Origin: Notospermus geniculatus
Taxonomy: Eukaryota; Nemertea; Pilidiophora; Heteronemertea; Lineidae
DNA length: 64,000 nt
Reading direction: 5' to 3'
Assembly: GCA_002633025.1 (NCBI GenBank)
Contig: NMRB01000177.1
Span: 194,499 to 258,498, forward strand
A program made the position numbers and the translations under genes. The first letter of the stretch is position 1. Every line of letters starts with the position of its first letter. Positions 12,223-23,800 of this stretch are shown one piece after another. The notes under the pieces are model-generated. The model was not told the origin of the DNA. It did no database searches and saw only the letters and a list, made by a program, of their open reading frames with translations.

Positions 12223-12956
12223 CCACAAAAACTAAGATTCACACTCCTCAGTGAAACGAGTCCAATGCTGACATGTTTTAAGGCTTGGTCGGTGAGTTTT
12301 TGGCAGTCTTGTAAGCCGAGATGTTCCAATGCCAAAGTCCCTGTCGCGGTGTGTGAAATGTTCCCAGCAAGATGTCCAATGCCCTGGTCCCCAACTTGTC
12401 GACAACTACGCAAATTCAAACGCCGTAGTTTACGAATGCCCCAAGCGCACAAGAGGAGGCCAGTGTTTGTGATGTTTGTACAGCCTCCAAGTTCCAGCAC
12501 CTCCAGATTTTTCAACCATTGGCATATCTTGGCCAAACTGCTGTCAGTGATTTGTTTGCAAAGGCTCAAATTCAGTTCAGCAAGGGAGGGCAATTCATGG
12601 CAGAAGGCATTTGCTAAAGCTACATCAGTCACATTGTAACAACCACTGAGATTTAGGCTCTGTAAGTTAGGGATACCAGCAACAACGTCTTTCAAACTCC
12701 GCCGCAAACTCAAGATTTGTACCCTGGTGATTCCGCGGCGCACTAGACTTGGAAACAAAGAGGGGTTCGCGCGGCGTAAATGTAACTTTGCTTCCACTCC
12801 CCTCCAAACGACACGGTGGTAACCAGCGTCCCTCCAGGCTGTACACACTTGGGTCGCTCGGCCCTTTCCCTTTACGTCCAAATATGTGAATATAATGGCC
12901 AGAATTTCGGGAAAAAGACAAGAAATGTGCACGGAGTGCGTCTCCGCGGACTCCAT
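12223..12956 (-). CDS. FBXL14: F-box/LRR-repeat protein 14, N-terminal two thirds (3' end lost in gap)
   Basis: An uninterrupted frame from the ATG at 12956 encodes 244 residues before the gap. The F-box follows the start (HISCLFPEILAIIFTYLD, then KGKGRATQVCTAWRDAGYH), then VWRGVEAKLHLRRANPSLFPSL, almost identical to vertebrate FBXL14. Cysteine-containing leucine-rich repeats follow, each of the type LNLSGCYNVTD, LNLSLCKQITD, LELGGCTNITN and LNLRSCRQVGD. Known FBXL14/Ppa is the substrate receptor of an SCF E3 ligase that degrades Snail/Slug/Twist-type EMT factors and Paired in flies; the LRR domain binds substrate and the F-box binds SKP1. The N-terminus has about nine residues more than the vertebrate form (MESAETHSV). 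It is head to head with VEZT, with 780 bp between start codons. Confidence 0.96.
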
Positions 12957-13736
12957 CTTGAAAGGTTGAAGAACCCACGTGATATCGTTGACCTACTTAT
13001 GGGTATACAATGTATAGCGTTGCGTGCATTGTACATAGCGCCGTGTATACCAAACATGGCGCTAGGTGGCAGCAGCTGACGGCGATGCTCCACACACGCA
13101 GACACACTCTCCAAGCTTATCAGCGCATGCGTGCAAGGTACACAGCGCCAGTTCCACACGCGACAATAGATGGCAGCAGCTGACGGTTCCCCAATCTCCA
13201 CACATTTGGACAGTCTCCACGCTTACCAGAGCATGCGTACAAGATGCATAGTATAGTTTAACCAACCGACAATAGGTGGCAGCAGCTGACGGCTCTTCAG
13301 TCTCCACGCACACAGACAGACTCTCCATACTTAATAGCGCATGCGTACAAGATGCACAGTGCTAGTTTCGATACACGACAATAGATGGCAGCAGCTGGTG
13401 GCTCCTCAAACTCCACACATTTCGAAAAAGTCTCCACGCATACCAGAGCATGCGTACAAGAGGCATAGTATAGTTTAAACATCAGACAATAGGTGGCAGC
13501 AGCTGATGGCTCTTCAGTCTCCACGCCCACGGACAGACTCTCCATACTTAATAGCACATGCGTACAAGAGGCACAGTACTAGTGTTAACATATGACAATA
13601 GATGGCAGCAGCAGACGGCTTTTAGCGCCCTCTTTCTTTGAGGAAGTGAACCAAAATATGACGTACCACGTGCCGCTTTGGCGGCCGATCCATCTTTTAG
13701 AAAAATTTTACGCATTTTCTGGTGACGTAGTTCACA
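12957..13736. promoter_or_regulatory. Bidirectional promoter interval of FBXL14 and VEZT
   Basis: Only 780 bp separate the two divergent start codons, so both promoters must lie within or overlap it unless distant 5' exons exist. About 550 bp are taken up by the tandem minisatellite described separately. The interval contains palindromic GCGCATGCG words that resemble NRF1 sites (about 13122 and 13336; diverged forms near 13230, 13447 and 13552), CAGCTG E-boxes in most units and an AGAGGGCGCT word (reverse strand, 13624-13633). No TATA box is evident. This is the usual look of a TATA-less housekeeping bidirectional promoter. Confidence 0.6.
13059..13610 (+). repeat. Two-subtype minisatellite, unit about 105-109 bp, six phase positions
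   Basis: The anchor word TAG(G/A)TGGCAGCAGC recurs at about 13064, 13168, 13274, 13383, 13491 and 13600, a period of 104-109 bp. Two subtypes alternate: units with AGGTGG carry a CACACAGACAGACTCTCCA-like middle, and units with AGATGG carry CACACATTTGGACAGTCTCC. The real higher-order unit is therefore about 215 bp. Each unit also carries a GCATGCG palindrome. The array fills most of the FBXL14/VEZT promoter interval. Confidence 0.9.
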
Positions 13737-16700
13737 ATGGCTGATGCGGAAGCTGACGAAGAAGTTATTTTCGAGGTTGCAAATGACTAATTTTATGTTT
13801 GTTTTAAATGCTGAATAGCTGTACATTATTTCTTAGTGTTCATTAATTGTCCCGGAATCTAGAATTCCCTTTTTGACTGTCCGATCTGAGGGAACGAGTG
13901 CAGAGTTCAGCGACGTAGCCACCGTTAGGGCCTACCGTGTGTAGGCCCAGCGTCGCCGTCATCGTCATGACCATCCATTGCATCCACATGACATGCCCAC
14001 ATGTCATGATGTCCATGATGACATTGGTCTACCTAGGCCTACCGCACCGGTACTCCTGGATGGTAGGCCGAGTGTAGGCCCTACTAGCGCCTCCTGCCCT
14101 AGACCGCTAGGCCTAGCCTAGGCTAGGCTAGGCCTACTCATACTGTAACCAGTGGTAACACTCGAGTAACCCGGTACTATGGGCCTAGGCCTACGGTAGA
14201 CCTACCAGTCGGGGAACATAAGGCCGATCTGCCGATTACCGGCCGATCTGCCGATCAACAGCCGATCGGGCGATTAGCGCTAGAACGCCGATTTTTGCAC
14301 CAGCCGATCGAAGGGCGATGCCTAGATCTACCGGCGTTACAGTGCTACAGTGCTTGCCGTCACAGTTAGTGTGTTTCAGACGCACATTTCTAAAAAAATG
14401 CAACGTTAAAGTGTAAATTTGCATTTTATTTTTATTTCTAATCATTATAATTCATAAATTCTTGCGATTAAAAAGAAAAATAAATGTTACGGTAATTGAT
14501 TCCGATTCGGTGACTTTTGCTCCGATTTGGTCCGATCTGGTGTTTTTACGTACCCCTAACCAGAACACAGGTAACAGCAACAACTGGAAGTAATCTGGAC
14601 CTAGCCTGACAGGTACGGTAGGCCTGCCCCTAGGCCCTAATACTGGTAGTGCGTACGTAAGGCCAAGTCTTCTGGTCTGCGCGTCTCGGTTGCCAGATAA
14701 GGCCTAGCCTAGTCCATGTATCATAGTCCTGTATAGTAAGCATAGGCTAGCTAACATGATTTTCTTATAAATATGAATTTTCAAATATTTTCTTTTCCCA
14801 GAATTCTGCCCTGTATCATCATCTTCAGGATGTGGGGTTTAGTGAAGATGACATTCATGCTGAGAAGGTGCATCCTGATGGACCCACAAAGCATTTTGTG
14901 GAGACGGCAGTCAAGGTGCGACTACTGACAAATCCTTCCTCTGCATTCAAAAATTGATGTTTTTTTGCCAGTGCCAGATTTTTCTAGATATTTATCAAAG
15001 CGGTTTGAGATATTTTGGGAAGAGGTGCCATACAGTGATCTCCAACTTATCATTCTCTGTAAGTTGATTGCAATCAGCAAATCATTCATTATTCTATGAA
15101 GGTCTATGTTACAAAGGCCATTTCCTTAGAGAAAATGTTGATTACTTTTTGGTTTCTTCAACAGAAGCAAGAATGGGTGTCAGCCCTAAAGAATGGTTCC
15201 ATCTCAAGAGTTCTTGGGTTCTATCAGAAAGCTGTGCATGACCAGGTAAGTTTTTTATTGATGTTTGGCTCATTTCATGTCTTGGAGCCGTTTTTCCTTT
15301 GCTAAGAATATTTTACAATTTCCTACAGGCATTGCTTTTACGGTGCATGTACTCAACTTTTCCCGTCTAGGATATGTTTTACAAAAGCCAAGTGAGTGAA
15401 GCAGTAGCTCGAAGCAAATCACTCGTAGAAGATGATGCCGTGTTCCTTGAGAATTTCATCAAGCTACCCAAAGAAAATGACAAATCAAAGAAGAACCCCC
15501 ATAAGGTCACACTTTCGACAATGCTCAGGTGAGAATATAATCTTGGTAGAATCAGGATTCTTCTGAGCTTTTTGTTGAACAGGTCATGTGATCAGAATGA
15601 CTTTTTCCTTGCAGGGTTGGAGGTCATTGGGTTGTTGTGCTGGCGTACCTAGTCCACCGCCTGATGGCTATACGATTACCATCCTGGTACTTATTCACGG
15701 ATGTCTGTGCCGCCCTGGTGATGGCCTTCTATCTCATACCATCAACTGTTCTCTACCTATTTCTGATGAGGCACGACGCGGCCTGGCAACAAATGATGCA
15801 AGAATTACACACGTATCTGACACTGACGGCAGCACTGTCACAGTATATGAAGAAGTCTGTCCGTTTTATTCAGGAGATGGAGCTGATCAACCGAGGCTTC
15901 ACAATGTGAGTTTTGTTTCAGTTTACCAACCTGGTCTCAACTCGTGCTGTATTTGTTCAAGTCACAACTTGCCATTTTCACAGACTGCAGATGCTTCATC
16001 ATTCCTGCAATGGTATTCAGTCGGACCGAAGTTTCTTGTCATGATTATCCCTCATCTATTTTCCTCCTAGGGTATCTGCCATGTCACCTGTTGCCAAACT
16101 CGAGCAGTCTTCACGCAGAGACACCCTGCGCCAGTGCCCCCAGCTTCGTCAGATCCTCTTTCATGTCTCCAGAGATATCATGCTCATCCATAAAAAAGCC
16201 ACATGCATTTTGCTGGAAGTGTATCCTTTTCTAACGGTGTTAGAAGAAGGTGTCTCTTTGGGATGTGATTCTAAGTGTAATTAAAGGTCACAATCGGATT
16301 TCTTACTATTCCTTGACCTCCCTGAAGATGCCCACTCCTACCTGAGGTGGACAACTCCAGTAATTATATCGCAAATATATCCCTAGATGAGTATGGACCA
16401 TGTCTGTCCATCACACTGAACAGTCAGGAAGCAGAGGCGAAACTGATGGAGGCAACTGATGATTATTCTTTAGCTGCTCTGAAGGTAAGTCCAGACGAAG
16501 AAAATATACCTCCAGAGTGTTCAATGGTGATCATCCATATGTACGCAATGGTGATCTATTGACAAGTAAATCTTGAAACAAAGTTCTCCTTTTCTTACTC
16601 TCATTATTCATGGTTATTTCGTTTCTTTTTTAGGCGATGTGCCAGCTGTGCGAGCTCCAATTCTCAGAGTACACTCGACGCTTTGCCATGAGTCATATCA

Positions 16701-18840
16701 ATGACTTGGAGAGGCCAAATAACAAAAACAAACGAAGTAAGAGTTCTTGCTCTTTCTTCATATGATTTACTCAAATTTGATTGAGATTTATGATAGACTT
16801 CATTGCCTCTTTATCATTATACCTAATCAGTCTTTGACCTCTCTATTCTCTTTTAGATAAGAAACTAACCTATATGCACATGCTGAAAGAACTCGTAAGC
16901 AAGTTGCAGGATGGTGTAGGTACCCTGCAGCGGATGTACGAGTTCCACAAATGTTCCGTGTTGGAAAGACGTCGAAGTAGTGCTGGGATGCTACCCCTTG
17001 CTAAGACACCTGAGGAGAATGTGTGCGTGGCAATTCACAGTTTGGAATTACACTTGCTTTCTTTGTTGAAGAGGTAAGTTACAGAAAGTTCTGATTCTGA
17101 TAACATCAGTAAGATAAGATTAGCTACATTCCACTTATACATGTAGTATGCTGTTGTTTATCAACAACATTTCATTCTTTGAACTGTTCACTTGGCAAGA
17201 AATGTGTGTTACCACTTCAGGGTGCGAGATATTCAGGACACCATCCAAGTGATGCAGCCATCAGAGAAGAGTAACCTTGAGGTCAGCATCATGTCTGACT
17301 ACCAGATCATGAAGATGGATCTGGATGCATGTAGGGGATGTTGGGAAGAAGGCCTTGTGAGGTTGGAGAAAATGTTTGATGTCAACAAGGAACCAGAGTC
17401 AGGTAGAGATTGGTTTCATATAAGTTCTAAATTTTCCATTATCTGGAAGCAGTGGTAACCTGTTCTTTCATTCCCCTTCTAATTCAGTTGAGTCAAGGGA
17501 TTCGGGGAAGCTGAGCATTGGTATTTGCAGTCCTTGAAAGAACTTACATTTCATGTACAAAACGTCCATTTTCAGCTGTGAAAGTACAGACTCCCCAACC
17601 AGCTAGCCCTGACACCGACATCAAACCAATTCCTTTGGTCGAGTTGAACAGCCCCCTGATTGAGGATGAGGTATTTGAGGCCTATACTGATGACAGAGAG
17701 GATGTTAGCCAAGATCTTAGCTGGGATGAGTTTCTAACACCAGAAGAAAAGGTGAGGAGGAGATACTGTAAATAACATGTACCCTAAGGCATTTCTTAGT
17801 ACCAGGGTAATAATACTGTACATGTGAGAATTTTGTCGCTTTTCTCGTCTTTGAATTCAGATTCTTTTCTCAACCAGGCAAAGAAGAAACGAGAGAAGGA
17901 AGAAGCCAAAAGGTTGTTGAATGAACTTCGGTCTGTCATCACTATAAAAGCCGCGGAGAGAGAGAAGAGGGAAAAAATTGCCCTGGAGAGGATGAAACGT
18001 CAACAGGAGGGTGAAGGTAACGTGAACACAGAGGCTGAGAATGTGGGTCAAGGATCAGACACTTCATCACAAGATGCCACAGAAGTTGATTTGGAGGGAA
18101 GCGTTGATACACTGAAGGCCAGTACTGGTGGGTTAGATGAAAGTGTGGATCAAGGTGATGTAGGGGAAGATTTGGCCGACGGCGACGGGCTAAGACAGGA
18201 CCAGAAAGACTCACTAGGTGGAGCCACTGATGATTCGCATTCCGGAAAACCGAAGCCTGATTTACCCCTCCTAGCAGTTCACGAACCAGGGTTAAGTAAA
18301 AATGACACACCATCTAGCGCAAGCGGTAGTTGTAGTTGGCAGGTACTGGACGATACGACGCCGTCGAGCAGCGCCAGCTGGCAGCTGATTGAGGATCAAC
18401 AGTCGAAAGAAAGTAGTGTGATACACAGCGACAGTAGTAGCTATGAGTTGGGTGATATGTTACATGGCTTAAGGACATCATCTACTGGAAGACTGTCACA
18501 GAGTCTGAGCAGTGATAGTCCGAGCTTTGAGCTGATATCGAAATCCACGATGGCCGAGAGCGAGAGCAGTGGTAGTTTTGACATAATTCCAGACAGCCCA
18601 GAAGATGAAGATACCACAATCAAAGCCAGCAGTTCACATATTGATCCCGATATGGACAAGGAAAAGATTGAGGAAAAATTGGAACGTGTCTGTGGGGCGA
18701 ATATTGCATTTACGTCAAACGTAGCAGCGATGGCTGTTGCACGATCGCAGAACCTTGGACTGCAGCAGGAGACGTTTGGAGACGACAGTGATGATGATGA
18801 TGACAATGATGAAAATGGTGTCACAGTGTTGGAAAGTTGA
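13737..18840 (+). CDS. VEZT: Vezatin, adherens-junction transmembrane protein
   Basis: Thirteen exons join in frame: 13737-13775, 14802-14915, 15165-15245, 15371-15528, 15615-15905, 16071-16218, 16347-16484, 16634-16736, 16857-17073, 17221-17402, 17488-17520, 17576-17751 and 17878-18840, giving 880 residues (human about 780). Diagnostic matches to vertebrate vezatin are DEEVIFENSALY at the N-terminus, RFIQEMELINRGFT after the membrane region, SLELHLLSLLKRV, CWEEGL, and the end region ARSQNLGLQQETFGDD. A strong hydrophobic segment spans about residues 155-182, and a weaker one precedes it. A charged coiled coil (KKKREKEEAKRLLNELRSV) follows, then a long acidic Ser-rich tail with poly-Asp. Vezatin links the cadherin-catenin complex to myosin VIIA in the vertebrate junction. 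Exon 11 is only 33 nt and intron 11 only 55 nt. The exon 1 donor (GTTGCA) and exon 7 acceptor (ACCTGAG) are weak, but protein similarity supports them. Confidence 0.94.
14212..14565. mobile_element. CCGATC-rich inverted-repeat element in VEZT intron 1
   Basis: The left end reads GGGGAACATAAGG and the right end, reverse complemented, reads GGGGTACGTAA. Both arms are built from short GCCGATCTGCCGAT-type repeats and their complements (CCGATTTGGTCCGATC). About 350 bp with no coding capacity suggests a fold-back or MITE-type element. Boundaries are approximate. The neighbouring 14040-14200 is rich in AGGCCTA/CTAGGC words. Confidence 0.4.
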
Positions 18841-19905
18841 GGAGGAGGATGTTACAAAGGGCCTAACAACTGTGTCATTTGCAGCCTTGGTACTATTCAA
18901 GCTTTTTAGACATTCTCAATGTTCATTGTTGTACCAAGGTATAGCTTGTTAATAAATGTAACAGCTTGGAGCAACTCAACATTCATTTTGAACTCGACCT
19001 TTCAAAAATCTCCACTTGTGAAGATGGATGAACGAGATCCTTCCTTGTTAGGTGTTAATCTAGATTGAAAGCATCCACAGGTATATGAGTGGATACTATT
19101 TGTGTGATGCTGAGATGGCATTTTGAAGTATTTTGCTGCATCTTGTTTCACAATGGCATTTGATGTCTTGCTATGGTGCTATTTAGTTTATCACTATTGC
19201 ATTTAAGAGTTATATTGTCAAGGATGGAGTATGTTAGTTGACAAACTGTCAAGCTGTTGTATTGTCGATCGAATGTTGCTGATGAGAATGAGAGTGTTGT
19301 CTGCTCAGTGACATGTGGTGCTTCTGCAGATGTAATTGTAACCCAAATCTACATTTTGAAACTTTGAATTTGCGTCACATGAGCTTCCAACCCTCACTGT
19401 TAGTGGAACCAGTTGACCACAAGCTACTGAAGTAAATGTATCTGGCTGAGGAAACAAGGTTGTGCTTGCTCCAAAGTTAGATCTGTGAAAATGAAAGTCT
19501 TTCAGAAGAGAACACAAAACTTGCCTTGTATTTGCATATCAAAAGCTGCCTTGTTGTATTACCGTATTTGCAGTGTCGCTCTTATTTTATAACTTCATTT
19601 CGCGATGTCTTTTATGACTCGTGAAGGCAGTGTTGCTAGTTTTCTGTCTTTAGGAAATCTCAAACTTAGTTGTGTATTATTTGTTGTACTTGCTGCCAGA
19701 TGGATTTTGACCAAATTACATGTACCGGTACATGTATATAAACATTATGTACAATAGCTGAATTTAAGAATGAAAATTTACAGATTTTGAGGTCTGACTT
19801 AGTTCTATGATGTGGTGTATAATTGTACAATTGTATAATTAACTTTTATTAATTGTACGATCTTTACGATTCAGTACTGAATAAATGAAAACAGATTGTT
19901 TGAAT
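18841..19905 (+). terminator. VEZT 3' UTR and poly(A) signal
   Basis: About 1 kb of AT-rich non-coding sequence follows the stop codon. An AATAAA at 19880-19885 near its end marks the likely cleavage signal. The next gene, AUH, ends in the opposite orientation, so the two are tail to tail, with about 0.3 kb between their poly(A) signals. Confidence 0.65.
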
Positions 19906-20204
19906 ATTGGCTTGCCTTCATAACTTTCAAAGACAATCGATTGTTGCAGACATGGGGATAAAGTGCCAAGAAATTCAGACTGATTCACAGTCCCTACCAC
20001 TCCCTACAATGATAAGTGCAAGATATGGAGCATGCATAGACCAGGATGGGGGAATACTGGAAATCGTGTTTCAAACATACCAACCTGGTGCGGGAACCTT
20101 CTGTCTGGACAACATGGCAACCGCTCCTCTCTTTTCTCTGTCTTCCACTCTTCATAATATTCCCAAATCAAACCACTGGAGGAAGAATCAAACAAAGACA
20201 TCTA

Positions 20205-20882
20205 ATTATGGAAGTTCATCTTTATTCATTCACGTCAGTTAATTCTTAAAGTATTCATAAATTAGCTGCATCTTTCTATGACAATTCATAATGTAGGCAG
20301 GTAAAGGCCTGCTGATCCACCAGAACATCATCATCATTTCCAGCAGAGGACTCAGTCTTGCATCCGCTCTGATCCCATGATCCACAACATTCAGACACCT
20401 TTCGTAACTCCATCAGAATAGACTTAATTCATCATGTCAAACTGACGTCTTGAGCCTCAAAATATTTTGAGTCCCACAAACTGACAATAGATGTCACAAC
20501 AAGAGCAGACAGTCATCCATTCCGGTTTGATGTAACACTGGAACATAACAAGATCTTCTGGCAAATATGTTTGCCGGGAGGATACTTTATGTATCACACT
20601 TGAGTCTCACAGGCTTCACCTCCAGTTACATGCAATCTTACCTCTGGAACTTGGATGACGTCCATCAAAAACGGAAATTCTCCGCTCCAACAACGTTTTG
20701 TTTTTTACTGAAACAGCATAGATGATTCTGATTCAACCTCCGTAATCAGGACACCTCTTCCGTAATGGCTACTCCTCTGAATTTCAAGAGGAGAGTTGAA
20801 TTTGCATAATTAATTCCACACTCAAACTGCACTCGATAAATTAGTCAAAATGTTCCTTCAAAGTCAGTTCACAATGTTCACT
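20205..20882 (-). terminator. AUH 3' UTR and poly(A) signal
   Basis: On the minus strand the stop at 20885-20883 is followed by about 660 bp of non-coding sequence and an AATAAA read at 20226-20221. Short open frames on the plus strand here lack any domain or splice support. Confidence 0.6.
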
Positions 20883-23800
20883 TCATTCTCCTCTGTATTT
20901 CGGTGGTCTTTTTTCCTTAAAAGCCGTAAGTCCCTCAACTCGATCCTTTGTTGGAATGACCTGAATAGTGATAAAAAGACGTTTGTTAATTGGTGCATTT
21001 GAACATAAGGAATTGGTACACGTTTCAATTTTGATAGTGATGAAGTGGAAACACTGGCTTTTGCTGCAATCACTCAAAGATCCTTCTTTGACATCAATAG
21101 ACAGAAGACAACCATGGTCCTTTTTTAAGCGTCACTTACCTGAGCATAACATGCCTCTTCAAACTTCAATCCTGACACAAGGTCCACTACTGAACCTTGG
21201 TCAATGGCATACTTTGCCATCTTGATAGCCACTGGGCCCTGAAATTATCATATCATAGTTTTAACACTCACATTTACTTTGTACTAACAGGAGCATCAAC
21301 ATGATCATAGAAAGAAACAAAATGGTGTTGGTGAATTGGTCTGCTGATCACTAGATAATGAACCATAATCCCCAGTACTACACCACCCTACCTGTGGGGT
21401 GATCTCCCTGGCTAGTTCAAGTGATCGCTGATAGGCGGCATCTCCATTATCATTCTGTTCGACTGCGTGGTTGACAAGGTTGATGCGGTGGGCTTCGGCT
21501 CCATCCACAACCCGTGCCGTAAAGATCAACTCTTTGGCGAGGGAAGGACCAACAAGTCTTGGTAGTCGCTGAGTACCCCCTGGAAAAGAAGAAAAAATTA
21601 CAAAAATTTATGAGATCAGGTTAAAAAGCTCGTGTCACATCTGCTTTGCATCCATTTTCAAGAGACCAAAGTGATGGGAGGAAATTGACATGACCCAGCC
21701 AAAATCTGATGCCACTCCTTTGATTTGGACTTGGTCCCACCTGAAAACTTATCAAAGAGATCGAAGTCACCACACTACCTCAGATTCCTGTACATACAAT
21801 AAGTAGGCCTACTACCATACCAGAGAAACTGACTTGTACTAAGACCGGAACACTTGAAAATGAAACAAAATCCACAACCGAGACAAATATTTCATCTTTT
21901 TCAGAATTCCAATACAAGAAACTTGAGACGCACTTAAAATTCTCCATGTTGCAAAATATTATTGAACCATTGAGTACATGGAGTGTTTTTGAAGCAAGAC
22001 GTCTGCAGATATAACCTTTGCAACGGAGGATCCCATCATTGTGGTGAAGACTATCACCTCTTTAATAAGGACACCCTTTTAGCAGGTGGTGACACAAAAT
22101 ACCATGGTTTTTCGTCACAAGTGACGTCATGGGGCTGTTTTAAATGGAAATTGCATTACAACGTGAGTCATGGCAATAATGTCATCGTACCGCTTTAGCA
22201 GGACTCAGAATTGAAGAAAACCCATGCAGAAAAGCTCTGGCATTGAAATGGTTAACGCTGACCAGTGTTTCCGCCAAAGATTTCAAATGTCAGTACAGAA
22301 AGGGCTGTAAAAAGCAGGCAGGGCGTCGCACTATGCTATAACTCTCTCCTCTCTTTAGCTGAAAACTACCGACTGAACCCAGCGTCTGTCACGATGCCCT
22401 GACCTCCGTTATTGACACAGCGCACACGCAATAATGACATGCTCCTTTGTTCTACGGCACTAGAATGGCGGTGATAGACTAGTCGCCCTGGTTAATGAAT
22501 TTTGACCCAGATTAACAAGACTTCTTAAACGGAAAGCAAAGACACTTCTGACGTCTTGTGATTTCAACAGCGCTGTCAAGAGAGGGCGCTATGAATAAGA
22601 ATCATAAATCAATCTCGCCGGGGCAGGATCGGATGACAGCTTTGTGATGTTATTTGCAAAGATTGGTCGGCCAAGGAAAGTCACATCTGTTCTTGAGGGC
22701 CCTGTAGCAGAGGTTGGCGTATACAAGTGCTCTTGAGGTATTCTTTGGTCTGCAACTTATCTACTGAATCATTAAAGAATTTTGTAAGACTGCCAGTAGG
22801 ATCTCGATGGTGAAACGTGAACCCAGACGTATCCCTCTGATATTGCCCTCTCTATCACACGAAGAATGGGCAGAAGCAGGAATTGAACCACCGCTCGCAG
22901 AGACAACAGGCTTCAGGGCTGGCGCTGACCACATCAATGAGGTTATCTCCACTTCTCCACGGAAAGATGTCGCTGCGACCGTATCAGGTCTTCAGGACGT
23001 CATCTCCATGGCAATACGAGGTTCGAGCATGAAGCCACAACGTCACGGTTGTGTGATCGTTGACGTTCCGTACAACGTCACAGTGGAAAAGTTGATATGG
23101 TTGCAGCGCCATCCAATGATAGAAAAAGAATGGCTACAACCCCATTTTCCGATTTGCTGAAATTTCACAGTCGCTTCTTAAAATCATTTCACTTTTGACT
23201 GCTATGTACAATGTATCCCTGAATTCAAAAGTTCACCCAATCAGAATTTCAAGAATTTTTGACACCTGAGAGACAAGTTCACCCCACAAATTAAACTTTC
23301 TTTAAATGTTTCAATTCTCTCCATAATATTTTGAATAGATATTGTGTCTTTTCGACAGGTGCCAGCATCATTGAGTCAGGTTCTTCTGAATATAACAACC
23401 ACGTTATTCCCTCATTATAATGGTTGTTGACCCATAAAAGAATAACTTTTGACCCAGTCTGTTAAAGGATATACTGACAAGAACATTGATTTCTGGCAGA
23501 GAGGAACACAGGCTGTTGTAACAACTATCTCACCCTTCTCGGCACTTGTAATTTCCATTTTAAGGCTGTTCAGTTAAGTGCTTCTCCCCACTGCCACAGT
23601 CATCTCCACAATAGAAAATGTCTTTTTAGAACAAGCCTAAAAGTGTTAAGCTCAGTCATCTGGACTACCAAGGGTTGTGACATCGCTACACCCTCTGACT
23701 CCGCTCAGTGGTGTAGTTTTAAGACATAGCCAATATAAAATGTATGTGGGGTTTGCGGATGAGCTCGGTCTACACTACCAGACATTTGTCCAAAGACAAT

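Noticed and set aside
14040-14200. Dense AGGCCTA/CTAGGC palindromic words as a possible regulatory array
   Set aside because: The same words are scattered over the window (3.9, 5.6, 36.5, 36.7 kb) without order; probably a background compositional feature of this genome.
22807-23160. 117-codon plus-strand frame
   Set aside because: Overlaps a SINE relic on the other strand, has no domain and no splice context.
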